DNA from: JAXDMK01 sp963790325
GTDB taxonomy: Bacteria; Actinomycetota; Acidimicrobiia; Acidimicrobiales; AC-14
NCBI GenBank assembly: GCA_963790325.1
Contig: CAWBNY010000003.1
Coordinates: 186,001-250,000, forward strand
DNA: 64,000 bases
Direction of reading: 5' to 3'
Under the pieces are notes generated by a model, which saw only the letters and a list, made by a program, of their open reading frames with translations, made no database searches and was not told the origin of the DNA. A program made the translations under genes and the position numbers. Shown here one piece after another: positions 1-9,020 of the stretch (positions within the stretch are counted from its first letter, which is position 1; each line of letters opens with the position of its first letter).

Positions 1-938
1 TCACCATCGCGGGGGCGGTGGAGGAGGGGATCGTCGCCGGCGGCACCCGGCTGAGCGTCCCCGACCGCTACCAGGTGGCCGACGAGGTCTTCCAGGACGA
101 CGAGCCCCACGAGCCCGCCTACTGGTCGGTGGACGAGATCATGGCCGAGTCGTCCAACGTCGGGACGATCATGATCGGTCAGAAGCTGGGCAAGGACCGC
201 ATCAACCGCTACCTGGACGATTTCGGCCTCGTCGACCAGACCGCCCTCGACTTCCCGGGCGAGTCGGGCGGCATCCTGCCCGCCCCCGACGACTGGTCGG
301 GCACCTCCATCGCCACCGTCCCCATCGGCCAGGGGGTGGCGGTGACGGCCCTGCAGATGCTGGGCGCCTACAACACCATCGCCAACGGCGGCACCTACGT
401 CGCCCCCCGCCTGGTGCGGGGGACGATCGACGCCGACGGGAAGCTGCACGAGGCCGTGGTCGCCGGCGGCCGGCGGGTGGTGTCGCTCGACACCTCGATC
501 GCCATCACCAAGATGCTGGTCGACGCGGTGGCCGAGGGCACCGGCTCCGCGGCCGCCTTCCCCAACTACACGGTCGCGGGCAAGACCGGCACCGCCCGCA
601 AGCCCAAGGACGACGCCCTCGGGTACCAGGACGGGGCCTACGTGGCCAGCTTCGCCGGCTTCGTGCCCGCCTCCGCCCCCCGGCTGTCGGCCATCGTGGT
701 CCTCGACGAGCCCACGCCCTACTACGGCGGCCTGGTGTCCGCTCCCGTCTTCGCCCGGCTGGGGGCGGTGGGGACCCGGTTGTTCGCCGTTCCCCCCGAG
801 CCTTCCACCAACGCCCCCCTCACCACCTCCGCCGGCCGCGACGTGGCCGCCGCGGTACCGGCGCGGGTCCCGGGGGCCGGGTCGCCCGGGCGGTCTCCGG
901 TGGCCGGTACGCTCGGGTCCTCGCTCACGAGAGCCTGA
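1..938 (+). CDS. ftsI: Septal peptidoglycan transpeptidase FtsI (PBP3), 5'-truncated by window
   Basis: This is the C-terminal part of a class B penicillin-binding protein that cross-links peptidoglycan outside the membrane at the division site. The frame is open from base 3, so the membrane anchor and the SxxK catalytic box lie upstream of the window. The other two active-site boxes are visible: SSN at bases 150-158 and KTGT at 582-593. The last ~45 residues after the transpeptidase fold are Pro/Ala-rich and probably disordered. murE follows after 7 bases, the usual dcw order. Another class B PBP cannot be excluded without the N-terminus, but position strongly favours FtsI. Confidence 0.93.
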   Translation, partial: TIAGAVEEGIVAGGTRLSVPDRYQVADEVFQDDEPHEPAYWSVDEIMAESSNVGTIMIGQKLGKDRINRYLDDFGLVDQTALDFPGESGGILPAPDDWSGTSIATVPIGQGVAVTALQMLGAYNTIANGGTYVAPRLVRGTIDADGKLHEAVVAGGRRVVSLDTSIAITKMLVDAVAEGTGSAAAFPNYTVAGKTGTARKPKDDALGYQDGAYVASFAGFVPASAPRLSAIVVLDEPTPYYGGLVSAPVFARLGAVGTRLFAVPPEPSTNAPLTTSAGRDVAAAVPARVPGAGSPGRSPVAGTLGSSLTRA

Positions 939-945
939 CACCCAC

Positions 946-2376
946 GTGCGACTCGACCAGCTGCTGGGCGACGTGGCGGTGCTGCACCTCCGGGGTCACC
1001 CGGCGGCGCCGGCGGGCACCGACGTCGTCGCCGTCACCGCCAACTCCCACGACGTCGTCGCCGGCTCCCTCTTCTGCTGCATCCGGGGCCGGACCGCCGA
1101 CGGCCACGACTTCGCGCCCGCAGCCGTGGCCGCCGGTGCGGTGGCGGTGCTGTGCGAGCGGGCCCTACCCGACGTGGCCGTCCCCCAGGTGGTGGTCGAC
1201 GACAGCCGGGCGGCCATGGCCCGGGCCGCGGCCGCCATCCACGGCCACCCGTCGCGCCGGATCCCGGTGGTCGGGGTGACGGGCACCAACGGCAAGACGA
1301 CCACGACCCACCTGGTCAAGGCCATCCTCGAGGCCGACGACCGACCGGCCGAGGTCATCGGGACCCTTTCCGGACCCCGGACCACGCCCGAGTCGGTCGA
1401 CCTCCAGGCGGCCCTCGCGGGGGCGGCCGAACGGGGGGCGGGAGCGGTGGCGCTGGAGGTGTCCTCCCACGCCCTGGCCCTGCACCGGGTGGATGCCATC
1501 TGGTTCTCGGTGGTCGTGTTCACCAACCTCAGCCCCGAGCACCTCGACTTCCACGACGGGATGGAGGACTACTTCGCGGCCAAGTCCGCTCTGTTCTCCC
1601 CCGAACGGGCCAGGGTGGCGGTCGTGAACGCCGACGACCCGTGGGGACGACGCCTGCTGGCGGCCGCCCGCCTGCCCACCCGCACCTTCTCCCTGGCCGA
1701 CGCCGCCCGCCTGGAGCTGGGCCCCGACGGGGCCCGCTTCGCATGGGACGGCCAGCCGGTGTGGCTGCGCCGGGGGGGAACGTTCAACGTCGCCAACGCC
1801 CTGGCCGCCGCCACCGCCGCCCGGGAGCTGGGGGTGCCGGCGGGAGCCGTGGCCGCCGGGCTGTCGGCGGCACCGGTGGTGCCGGGACGTTTCGAGTTGG
1901 TCGACCGGGGGCAGCCGTTCCGGGTGGTGGTCGACTACGCCCACACGCCGGCCGGCCTGGAGGCGTGCCTGGCGGCGGCCCGCTCGGTCGCCGGCCCGGC
2001 GCCGGCCCGGGTCCTGGTCGTGTTCGGGTGCGGCGGCGACCGCGACCACTCCAAGCGGCCGTTGATGGGCGAGGTCGCCTCCCGCCTGGCCGACGTGGCC
2101 GTGCTCACGTCCGACAACCCCCGCTCGGAGGACCCCGGGGCCATCGTCGCCGAGGTCCTGGCCGGTGTGGCCCGGCCGGCGGCGGTGATGGTCGAGCCCG
2201 ATCGGCGGGCGGCCATCGCCTGCGCCGTGTCGGCCGCCGTCGCCGGCGACGTGGTCGTGATCGCGGGCAAGGGCCACGAGACGACGCAGGTGGCGGGGGG
2301 TGTGGCTGTCCCCTTCGACGATCGGGGGGTGGCGGGCGAGGAGCTCGACCGGCTGGGACTGGGAGTGGGCGGGTAG
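946..2376 (+). CDS. murE: UDP-N-acetylmuramoyl-tripeptide synthetase MurE
   Basis: MurE is the cytoplasmic ATP-dependent ligase that adds the third amino acid to UDP-MurNAc-L-Ala-D-Glu. The 476-residue protein has the Mur-ligase P-loop GTNGKTTTTHL near residue 112, the central ALEVSSHAL segment, and a C-terminal DNPRSEDP box starting at residue 390. In this family the DNPR sequence marks enzymes that add meso-diaminopimelate rather than lysine, so the wall is predicted to be of the DAP type. The start is a GTG 7 bases after the ftsI stop. The gene is followed immediately by mraY, with no murF between them, which departs from the common dcw order. Confidence 0.95.
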   Translation: MRLDQLLGDVAVLHLRGHPAAPAGTDVVAVTANSHDVVAGSLFCCIRGRTADGHDFAPAAVAAGAVAVLCERALPDVAVPQVVVDDSRAAMARAAAAIHGHPSRRIPVVGVTGTNGKTTTTHLVKAILEADDRPAEVIGTLSGPRTTPESVDLQAALAGAAERGAGAVALEVSSHALALHRVDAIWFSVVVFTNLSPEHLDFHDGMEDYFAAKSALFSPERARVAVVNADDPWGRRLLAAARLPTRTFSLADAARLELGPDGARFAWDGQPVWLRRGGTFNVANALAAATAARELGVPAGAVAAGLSAAPVVPGRFELVDRGQPFRVVVDYAHTPAGLEACLAAARSVAGPAPARVLVVFGCGGDRDHSKRPLMGEVASRLADVAVLTSDNPRSEDPGAIVAEVLAGVARPAAVMVEPDRRAAIACAVSAAVAGDVVVIAGKGHETTQVAGGVAVPFDDRGVAGEELDRLGLGVGG

Positions 2377-3420
2377 TTGGTCGCCCTCCTCGTCGCCGGC
2401 AGCGTCGCCCTGCTCACCGCCATCCTGGGCACGCCGATCCTCATCCGCGCCTTCCAGGTGCGGGGCATCGGCCAGCAGATCCGGGAGGACGGTCCCCAGG
2501 GCCACCTGACCAAGGCCGGCACCCCCACCATGGGCGGGTTGGCCATCCTCGGGGCGGTGGTGACCGGCTACCTGGCGGCCCACATCAACACCGGCGCGGT
2601 GTTCACTGCGGCCGGGGTGCTCGTCCTCATGGTGATGCTGGGGGCGGGACTGGTCGGCCTGCTCGACGACTGGATCAAGATCTCCCGCCAGCGCAGCCTG
2701 GGCCTGAACAAGAAGGCCAAGACCATCGGCCTGACGCTGGTCTTCCTGACCTTCGCCCTGCTGGCCGTCTACAAGGCCAAGGTTCGCACCGACCTGTCCT
2801 TCGCCCGCACCGTCGCCCTCGACCTGAGCGACCCGGTCTACATCGTGTGGGCGATCCTGGTCCTGATGGCGGCGGCCAACGCGGTGAACCTGTCCGACGG
2901 GTTGGACGGGCTGGCCGCGGGCTCGTCGATGTACGCCTTCTCCGCCTTTGTGTTCATCGCCTTCTGGCAGTTCCGCCACGAGTCCTGCTACTTCCTCGGG
3001 CCCGCCCTCGACCTGTCCATCGTGGCCGCGGCCGTCACCGGCGCCTGCGCCGGGTTTCTGTGGTGGAACGCGGCCCCGGCGAAGATCTTCATGGGGGACA
3101 CGGGGGCTCTGGGGATCGGAGCCGGCCTGGGCGCGCTCGCGCTCACGACCAACACCCACCTGCTGCTGCCGGTGGTGGGCGGGCTGTTCGTGATGATCAC
3201 CATGTCGGTGGTCGTGCAGGTGATCGGGTTCCGCTTCTGGCACATCCGGGTGTTCCGGATGGCACCCATCCACCACCACTTCGAGCTCATCGGGTGGCCC
3301 GAGACCACCGTCATCGTCCGCTTCTGGATCCTGGCCTCGCTGCTGACGGCGATGGCGATCGGGCTCTTCTACGCCAACTTCCTGTCCGCCGGGGTGTGCC
3401 GGCTCATGGGGTCGGGCTGA
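2377..3420 (+). CDS. mraY: Phospho-N-acetylmuramoyl-pentapeptide transferase MraY
   Basis: MraY is the polytopic membrane enzyme that moves phospho-MurNAc-pentapeptide from UDP to undecaprenyl phosphate, making lipid I. The 347-residue protein has alternating hydrophobic segments and the family signatures LLDDWIKI near residue 94, NLSDGLDGLAAGS near 171, FMGDTGALG near 238 and HHHFELIGWPE near 298. The start appears to be a TTG that directly abuts the murE TAG stop. This gives no room for a ribosome-binding site except inside murE, so translational coupling is likely. The length is usual for the family. Confidence 0.95.
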   Translation: MVALLVAGSVALLTAILGTPILIRAFQVRGIGQQIREDGPQGHLTKAGTPTMGGLAILGAVVTGYLAAHINTGAVFTAAGVLVLMVMLGAGLVGLLDDWIKISRQRSLGLNKKAKTIGLTLVFLTFALLAVYKAKVRTDLSFARTVALDLSDPVYIVWAILVLMAAANAVNLSDGLDGLAAGSSMYAFSAFVFIAFWQFRHESCYFLGPALDLSIVAAAVTGACAGFLWWNAAPAKIFMGDTGALGIGAGLGALALTTNTHLLLPVVGGLFVMITMSVVVQVIGFRFWHIRVFRMAPIHHHFELIGWPETTVIVRFWILASLLTAMAIGLFYANFLSAGVCRLMGSG

Positions 3421-3422
3421 CG

Positions 3423-4766
3423 ATGACGGCGGCTCCTGCGCCCGGCTCGGAGCTGGCCCTGGTCGTGGGAATGGGCCGCAGCGGCGAGGCGGTGGCCGGT
3501 CACCTGCTGGCCCACGGCTGGCGGGTGATCGCGGTCGACGACGCGCCGGGCGCGGCGGGCCGGGAGCGGGCCCGGACTCTGGGTGTGGAGCTGGTCGAGC
3601 ACCCGGCGCTGGAGGACCTGGAGCGGCTGGTGGCGTCGGTCTCCCTGGTGGCCACCAGCCCGGGGGTGCCGGCGCGGCATCCGGTGTTCGTGGCCGCCGC
3701 GTCCCAGGCCGTGCCGGTGCTGGGGGAGATCGAGCTGGCGTGGCGCGACCTCGACCGCCCGGTGGTGGCCGTCACCGGCACCAACGGAAAGACGACGGTG
3801 ACGACCCTGGTCGCCCGCATGCTGGTCGAGTCGGGCGTGGCCGCCATCGCCGCGGGGAACATCGGGCTGCCGCTGTCGGCCGCGGTCGGGCGGGAGGTCG
3901 ACGTGGTGGTGGCCGAGGTGTCCTCGTTCCAGCTCCAGTTCGTCGACGGCTTCCGGCCCCGGGTGGCGGTGTGGCTCAACCTGGCCGACGACCACCTCGA
4001 CTGGCACCCCGACCTCGACGCCTACGTGGCGGCCAAGGCCCGCATCTGGGAACGCCAGGGTCCCGACGACGTGGCGGTGGTCAACGCCGACGACCCGGTC
4101 GTGATGGCCGCCGCGGTGCGTGCCCCGGGGCGGGTCGTCACCTTCGGCGTGGTGCGGGCGGCCGACTGGGTCGTGGTCGACGGGTGGCTGTCGGGGCCCC
4201 TCGGAACGGTGGTGGCGGTGGGGGAGCTGCGCCGGGCCCAGCCCCACGACCTGTCGAACTCGCTGGCCGCCGCCGCCGCGGCGACCGCGGCGGGTGCGAC
4301 GCTCGCCGGCGTGCGGTCGGCGCTGGTCGGCTTCGAGGGCCTGCCGCACCGGCTGGAGCTGGTGGCGTCGGTGGGCGGGGTGGACTGGTACGACGACTCC
4401 AAGGCGACGAACCCTCACGCGGCGGCGGCCGCGGTGGCCGGGTTCGACTCGGTGGTCCTCGTCGCCGGCGGGCGGAACAAGGGCCTGGACCTGGGGGCGT
4501 TGGCTGCCGGCGCGCCGCGTATCCGGTCGGTGGTCGCCATCGGGGAGGCGGCGGGGGAGGTGGCCGCCGCCTTCGAGGGGCTGCGGCCGGTGCGGGTGGC
4601 CCGCTCGATGGACGAGGCCGTCCACCTGGCCGCCACCGCCGCCCTGCCGGGGGACGCGGTGCTCCTGTCGCCCGGGTGCGCCAGCTTCGACTGGTACGAC
4701 TCCTATTCGCAGCGGGGCGACGACTTCGCCCGCGCCGTTCGGGATCTCCTCGGGGAGGCCGGATGA
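3423..4766 (+). CDS. murD: UDP-N-acetylmuramoylalanine--D-glutamate ligase MurD
   Basis: MurD is the cytoplasmic ligase adding D-glutamate to UDP-MurNAc-L-alanine. The 447-residue protein starts with a Rossmann-type segment (VVGMGRSGEAVA, residues ~14-25), then the Mur-ligase P-loop VTGTNGKTTVTTL near residue 117, AEVSSFQLQ in the central domain and a C-terminal domain containing DDSKATNPHA and LSPGCASFDWY. The ATG lies 2 bases after the mraY stop. The stop overlaps the ftsW ATG in an ATGA junction, so the genes are very likely co-translated. Confidence 0.94.
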   Translation: MTAAPAPGSELALVVGMGRSGEAVAGHLLAHGWRVIAVDDAPGAAGRERARTLGVELVEHPALEDLERLVASVSLVATSPGVPARHPVFVAAASQAVPVLGEIELAWRDLDRPVVAVTGTNGKTTVTTLVARMLVESGVAAIAAGNIGLPLSAAVGREVDVVVAEVSSFQLQFVDGFRPRVAVWLNLADDHLDWHPDLDAYVAAKARIWERQGPDDVAVVNADDPVVMAAAVRAPGRVVTFGVVRAADWVVVDGWLSGPLGTVVAVGELRRAQPHDLSNSLAAAAAATAAGATLAGVRSALVGFEGLPHRLELVASVGGVDWYDDSKATNPHAAAAAVAGFDSVVLVAGGRNKGLDLGALAAGAPRIRSVVAIGEAAGEVAAAFEGLRPVRVARSMDEAVHLAATAALPGDAVLLSPGCASFDWYDSYSQRGDDFARAVRDLLGEAG

Positions 4767-6511
4767 ACCCCCCCCGCCGGCCGCCTGCCGGGCGGGGGCG
4801 CCCGGACGTGCGCCCCCGCCCTCTCTTCCCGCCCGGGAACCCGCCGCCGCGCCCCCGACCGGGCGGCGTGCGACCGGACCCCGCCGGTGAGGCGGCCCGG
4901 GCTCTCGCCGCCCGCCTGACCCGCCGCCCGACACCGGCCGCTACCACCGCCCGTCCCCGGGTCGAGCCACGGACCGCCGCGACCTTGTCGCCGTCGCCGT
5001 CGCCGTCGCCACCGCCCGGTCGGGTCGCCTCCGCGTTTCACGTCGCCCGGCAGCCGCCTGCCGGTCACGCTGCGACCCGGAAGCGGCCCGCTCGGATCGA
5101 CCCGAGGTTGCCCGTCGCCAAGCAGCCGCCTGGCGGTCGCGCCGCGACCCGGAAGCCGGCGCCGGGCCGGGGCCCGACCGGTCGCGCCGCGGGCCCGACC
5201 GCGGGCTCCGTGACCCGCCCGCCCCCGCCCCGGCCCGGGTCCGGGCTCGCCCGGCGCGCCGCCCCGGCCGCGGGCGCCGCCCGCCGCCTGCCGTTGCACC
5301 CGCCGATGCCACGGTATGCCCCTCGCCGGCCTTCCCCCCGGGCGCGGGCCCACCTGGCGGCCGCGACCCCGCCGCCGAAGCTCGCCCTGGCCGGCACCCG
5401 GGAGTCGGGATGGGTCCTGCTGGCCATCGTCACCGCCCTGCTCATCGTGATCGGCCTGATGATGGTGCTGTCCGCCTCCTCGGTGGAGGCCCTCCGGAGT
5501 TACGGCGGTGCCTGGGTCTTCTTCCAGAAGCAGGCGGCGTGGGTGGCCGTCGGCACCGTGGCGATGGTGGTCGCCGCCCTGTGGGACTACCGCCGATGGG
5601 CCCTCCTCGCCTGGCCCCTCGTGGTGGCCTCGTTCGTCCTACTGGTGGCCGTCCAGATCCCCGGCGTCGGTATCAACGTCAGCGGCTCCACCCGGTGGCT
5701 GGGGTTCGGCTTCTTCACCTTCCAGCCGTCGGAGATGGCCAAGGTCGCCCTCCTGCTGTTCGTGGCCGACCTCCTCGCCCGGCGGGCGGACCGCATGCAC
5801 GATTCCCGCGTCACCCTGCGGCCGGTCGTGGTGGTCGCCGGCGCCCTCGGGGGGCTCGTACTGCTCCAGCCGGACATGGGCACGGCGATGGTCATGGTCC
5901 TCATCGTGCTCGTCGAGCTGTTCGTGGCCGGGCTGCCCCTCATCCGCATGGCGGCGGTGGTCGTGACCTCGACGGTCGGCGCCGTCGTTCTGGCCCTGGC
6001 CGCCGGCTACCGCCGGGGACGGGTCTCCGCCTTCCTGAACCCCTGGGCCGACGTCTCCAACACCGGCTACCAGGTGGCCCAGTCGCTGGTGGCCCTCGGC
6101 ACCGGACACCTGGCCGGCGTCGGGCTCGGGGCCAGCCGGGCCAAGTGGGGTTTCCTGCCCAACGCCCACACCGACTTCATCTTCGCCATCGTGGGCGAGG
6201 AGCTGGGCCTGGTGGGCACGTTGCTGGTGCTCGGCCTCTTCGCCGCTTTCGCGGTGCTCGGCATCCGGGTCGCCCTCCGGGCCGCCGACCGGTTCGGAAC
6301 GCTGCTGGCGGCAGGCATCACCGCCTGGGTCGTCGGGCAGGCTCTGGTCAACATGGGCGCGGTGACGGGGATGCTGCCGGTGACGGGCGTGCCGTTGCCG
6401 TTCCTGTCGTTCGGCGGGACGTCCCTCGTCGTGAGCATGGCCTCGGTGGGCATCCTCCTCAACATCGCCCGCCACACCGTCGCCCCGGCGCCCTCGGCCT
6501 CCTCCAGGTGA
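4763..6511 (+). CDS. ftsW: Septal glycan polymerase FtsW with long basic N-terminal extension
   Basis: FtsW is a SEDS-family glycosyltransferase that polymerises lipid II at the septum together with FtsI. The membrane core (residues ~216-582) has about ten hydrophobic segments, FQPSEMAK near residue 320, QPDMGTAM near 372 and NAHTDFIFAIVGEE near 467, all typical of SEDS proteins. The first ~215 residues are unusual: rich in Pro, Arg and Ala, with no predicted membrane span and an imperfect internal repeat (ARQPPAGHAATRK and AKQPPGGRAATRK, about 30 residues apart). The ATG overlaps the murD stop, which supports this upstream start. A shorter start just before the first span cannot be ruled out. 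Confidence 0.9.
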   Translation: MNPPRRPPAGRGRPDVRPRPLFPPGNPPPRPRPGGVRPDPAGEAARALAARLTRRPTPAATTARPRVEPRTAATLSPSPSPSPPPGRVASAFHVARQPPAGHAATRKRPARIDPRLPVAKQPPGGRAATRKPAPGRGPTGRAAGPTAGSVTRPPPPRPGSGLARRAAPAAGAARRLPLHPPMPRYAPRRPSPRARAHLAAATPPPKLALAGTRESGWVLLAIVTALLIVIGLMMVLSASSVEALRSYGGAWVFFQKQAAWVAVGTVAMVVAALWDYRRWALLAWPLVVASFVLLVAVQIPGVGINVSGSTRWLGFGFFTFQPSEMAKVALLLFVADLLARRADRMHDSRVTLRPVVVVAGALGGLVLLQPDMGTAMVMVLIVLVELFVAGLPLIRMAAVVVTSTVGAVVLALAAGYRRGRVSAFLNPWADVSNTGYQVAQSLVALGTGHLAGVGLGASRAKWGFLPNAHTDFIFAIVGEELGLVGTLLVLGLFAAFAVLGIRVALRAADRFGTLLAAGITAWVVGQALVNMGAVTGMLPVTGVPLPFLSFGGTSLVVSMASVGILLNIARHTVAPAPSASSR

Positions 6512-7647
6512 CGTCGGACCGGACCTGGGCGATCATCACCGGCGGCGGTACGGCCGGCCACGTGGTCCCCGGCCTGGCCGTCGGCCGGGCCCTCGTCGAG
6601 CGGGGCCACGCCCCGTCGAGCATCCACTACGTCGGCAGCGAACGGGGCCTCGAGGTCGACATGGTCCCCGAGGCCGGCTTCGGACTCACCGTCCTGCCCG
6701 GCCGGGGATTCGCCCGCCGCCTCTCGGCCCGGGGGACGCTCGACAACGCCGGCGCCGCCATCGGGCTGTCGCAGGCCATGGCCCGGGCCGCGGCCATCGT
6801 GCGCCGGCGGCGGCCGTCGGTGGTGGTGGCCGTGGGCGGTTACGCCGGCGTGGCCTGCGGGCTGGCGGCGGCGGCCAACCGGGTGCCCCTGGTGGTGGTC
6901 GAGCAGAACGCGGTGGCCGGCTCCGCCAACCGGCTCCTGGCCCGCTTCGCCCGGGCGTGCGCGGTGTCGTTCCCCGGCACCCAGCTTCCCCGGGCGGTGG
7001 TCACCGGCAACCCGGTGCGGCCCGAGATCCTCGCCGTCGAACGCACCGACGAAGCACGGGTCGCGGCCCGGGCCGCCCTGGGGCTCCCCGACGACCGGCG
7101 GGTGCTCGCCGTCACCGGCGGCTCCCTGGGCGCCCTGCGCATCAACCGGGCGGTGCTGGGCCTGGTCGCCCGGTGGGCCGACCGCCGGGACCTGGCCATC
7201 CGCCACGCGGTCGGGGCCCGGGACTGGGACCTGGTGCAGGCCGAGCAGCCGCCGCTCCCCGGCGGGGCCGAGGGCCTCGTGTACCAGCCGGTGCGCTACG
7301 AGGACCGGATGGACCTCCTGCTGGCGGCGGCCGACCTCATCCTGTGCCGCGCCGGGGGCAACACGGTCGCCGAGGTGGCGGTCGTCGGCCTGGCCGCCGT
7401 CCTCGTCCCCCTGCCCAACGCGCCCGGCGACCACCAGACGGCCAACGCCCGGGCCCTGGCCGACGCCGGCGGGGCGGTGCTCGTGCCTGACGGCGCCCTC
7501 GACGTCGACCGGCTGGCGGCCGAGGTCGAGGGCCTCCTGACCGACGAGCCTCGACTGTTGGCCATGGGGAAGGCCGCCGGCGGGGTCGGCCGGCGGGACG
7601 CAGCCGACCGGGTGGCGGCCCTCGTCGAGAAGCACGCCCGGCCGTGA
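6508..7647 (+). CDS. murG: UDP-GlcNAc:lipid I N-acetylglucosaminyltransferase MurG
   Basis: MurG is the peripheral-membrane GT28 glycosyltransferase that converts lipid I to lipid II on the inner face of the membrane. The 379-residue protein has the N-terminal glycine loop TGGGTAGHV (residues 11-19), VVVGGYA-type and VEQNAV motifs in the first Rossmann domain, and the UDP-GlcNAc-binding CRAGGNTVAEV segment near residue 280. The GTG start overlaps the ftsW TGA, and the stop overlaps the murC GTG. Length and order match the family and the dcw cluster. Confidence 0.95.
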   Translation: MTSDRTWAIITGGGTAGHVVPGLAVGRALVERGHAPSSIHYVGSERGLEVDMVPEAGFGLTVLPGRGFARRLSARGTLDNAGAAIGLSQAMARAAAIVRRRRPSVVVAVGGYAGVACGLAAAANRVPLVVVEQNAVAGSANRLLARFARACAVSFPGTQLPRAVVTGNPVRPEILAVERTDEARVAARAALGLPDDRRVLAVTGGSLGALRINRAVLGLVARWADRRDLAIRHAVGARDWDLVQAEQPPLPGGAEGLVYQPVRYEDRMDLLLAAADLILCRAGGNTVAEVAVVGLAAVLVPLPNAPGDHQTANARALADAGGAVLVPDGALDVDRLAAEVEGLLTDEPRLLAMGKAAGGVGRRDAADRVAALVEKHARP

Positions 7648-9020
7648 CCGGCCCCGACCTCGACCTGCGGGCGCCCCGCCGAATCCACGTGGTGGGCGTC
7701 GGCGGCAGCGGGATGAGCGCCATCGCCGAGGTCCTGGTGGGGATGGGCCACCAGGTCTCGGGCAGCGACCTGCGGGCCTCGGCCGCCCTCGACCGGCTGG
7801 CCGGGCTCGGCGTGCAGGTGTTCGTCGGCCACGACGCGGCCCACCTCGGCACCGGTCCCATCGACGCCGTCGCCATCTCGACGGCTGTCCCCGCCGCCAA
7901 CCCCGAGGTCGTCGCGGCCCGGGAGCGGTCGGTGCCGGTCCTGACCCGGGCGGAGGTCCTGGCCGGCATCTGCGGCCGGCGGCGGACGGTTGCCGTCAGC
8001 GGCACCCACGGCAAGACGACCACCTCGTCGCTCCTCGCCCTGGGCCTCGTCGGCGCCGGCCTGCGCCCGTCGTTCATCGTCGGCGGGGAGATCATCGGCC
8101 TGGGATCGGGCGCCCGGTGGGACGACGGCGACTGGCTGGTGGTGGAGGCGGACGAGAGCGACGGGACCTTCCTCGAGCTGCCCTGCGACACCGCCGTCGT
8201 CACCAGCGTCGAGCCCGACCACCTCGAGCACTACGGCGACTTCGCCGCCCTGGAGGCCGCCTTCGACCGCTTCCTCGCCCAGGCCTCCGTCCACCGCCTG
8301 GTGTGCGCCGACGACCCCGGCGCGGCCGCCGCCGGTGCCCGCCACGGAGCGGTCACCTACGGGACGTCGGCCGATGCCGACATGCGCATGGTGGAGGTCG
8401 TCGGCGGCCGGTCGTCGGTGCGCTTCGGCCTCCTCGACCACGGCCGCCCGGTGGGCGAGGTGGAGGTACCCCTGCCCGGCCTCCACAACGCCCGCAACGC
8501 GGCCGGGGCGGTGAGCGCGGCCCTGCTGGCCGGTGCCCCGTTCGGGTCGGTGGCGGCGGCGGTGGCCGGTTCGGCCGGCGTCGGGCGCCGCTTCCAGCTG
8601 CGGGGGGAACGGGCCGGCGTCACCTTCGTCGACGACTACGCCCACCTCCCGGGCGAGGTGGCGGCGGCCCTGTCCGCCGCCGGCGACGGGCAGTGGGAGC
8701 GCATCGTCTGCGTCTTCCAGCCCCACCGCTACAGCCGCACCGCCGCCCTCTGGCGCGACTTCCGCGCCGCCTTCGACGGGGCCGACGTCCTCCTCGTCAC
8801 CGACGTGCACCCGGCAGGTGAGCCGCCCCGGCCCGGCGTCTCCGGCCAGCTGATCGTCGACGCGGTGGTGGGGCACCGCCCGGACGCCCCCGTGACCTAC
8901 GTCCCCCTGCGCACCGAGCTGGTGGCCCGCCTGCGCCTGCTGCTGCGTCCGGGCGACCTGTGCCTGACGCTGGGAGCGGGCGACCTGACCACCCTCGCCG
9001 ACGACCTGCTGGCCGAGTGA
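7644..9020 (+). CDS. murC: UDP-N-acetylmuramate--L-alanine ligase MurC
   Basis: MurC catalyses the first peptide addition, joining L-alanine to UDP-MurNAc. The 458-residue protein begins with the nucleotide-sugar-binding stretch HVVGVGGSGMSAIAEVL (residues ~14-30), followed by the P-loop SGTHGKTTTSSL near residue 119 and the EADESDGTF box typical of MurC. VEPDHLEHY and the C-terminal FQPHRYSR are also present. The GTG start overlaps the murG stop, and the stop overlaps the murB GTG. Confidence 0.95.
   Translation: MTGPDLDLRAPRRIHVVGVGGSGMSAIAEVLVGMGHQVSGSDLRASAALDRLAGLGVQVFVGHDAAHLGTGPIDAVAISTAVPAANPEVVAARERSVPVLTRAEVLAGICGRRRTVAVSGTHGKTTTSSLLALGLVGAGLRPSFIVGGEIIGLGSGARWDDGDWLVVEADESDGTFLELPCDTAVVTSVEPDHLEHYGDFAALEAAFDRFLAQASVHRLVCADDPGAAAAGARHGAVTYGTSADADMRMVEVVGGRSSVRFGLLDHGRPVGEVEVPLPGLHNARNAAGAVSAALLAGAPFGSVAAAVAGSAGVGRRFQLRGERAGVTFVDDYAHLPGEVAAALSAAGDGQWERIVCVFQPHRYSRTAALWRDFRAAFDGADVLLVTDVHPAGEPPRPGVSGQLIVDAVVGHRPDAPVTYVPLRTELVARLRLLLRPGDLCLTLGAGDLTTLADDLLAE

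Noticed and set aside
1152..3279. Very long antisense and shifted reading frames over murE, mraY and many other genes
   Set aside because: They are low-complexity Arg/Gly/Pro/His shadows caused by high GC, with no motifs, and they oppose well-recognised enzymes.
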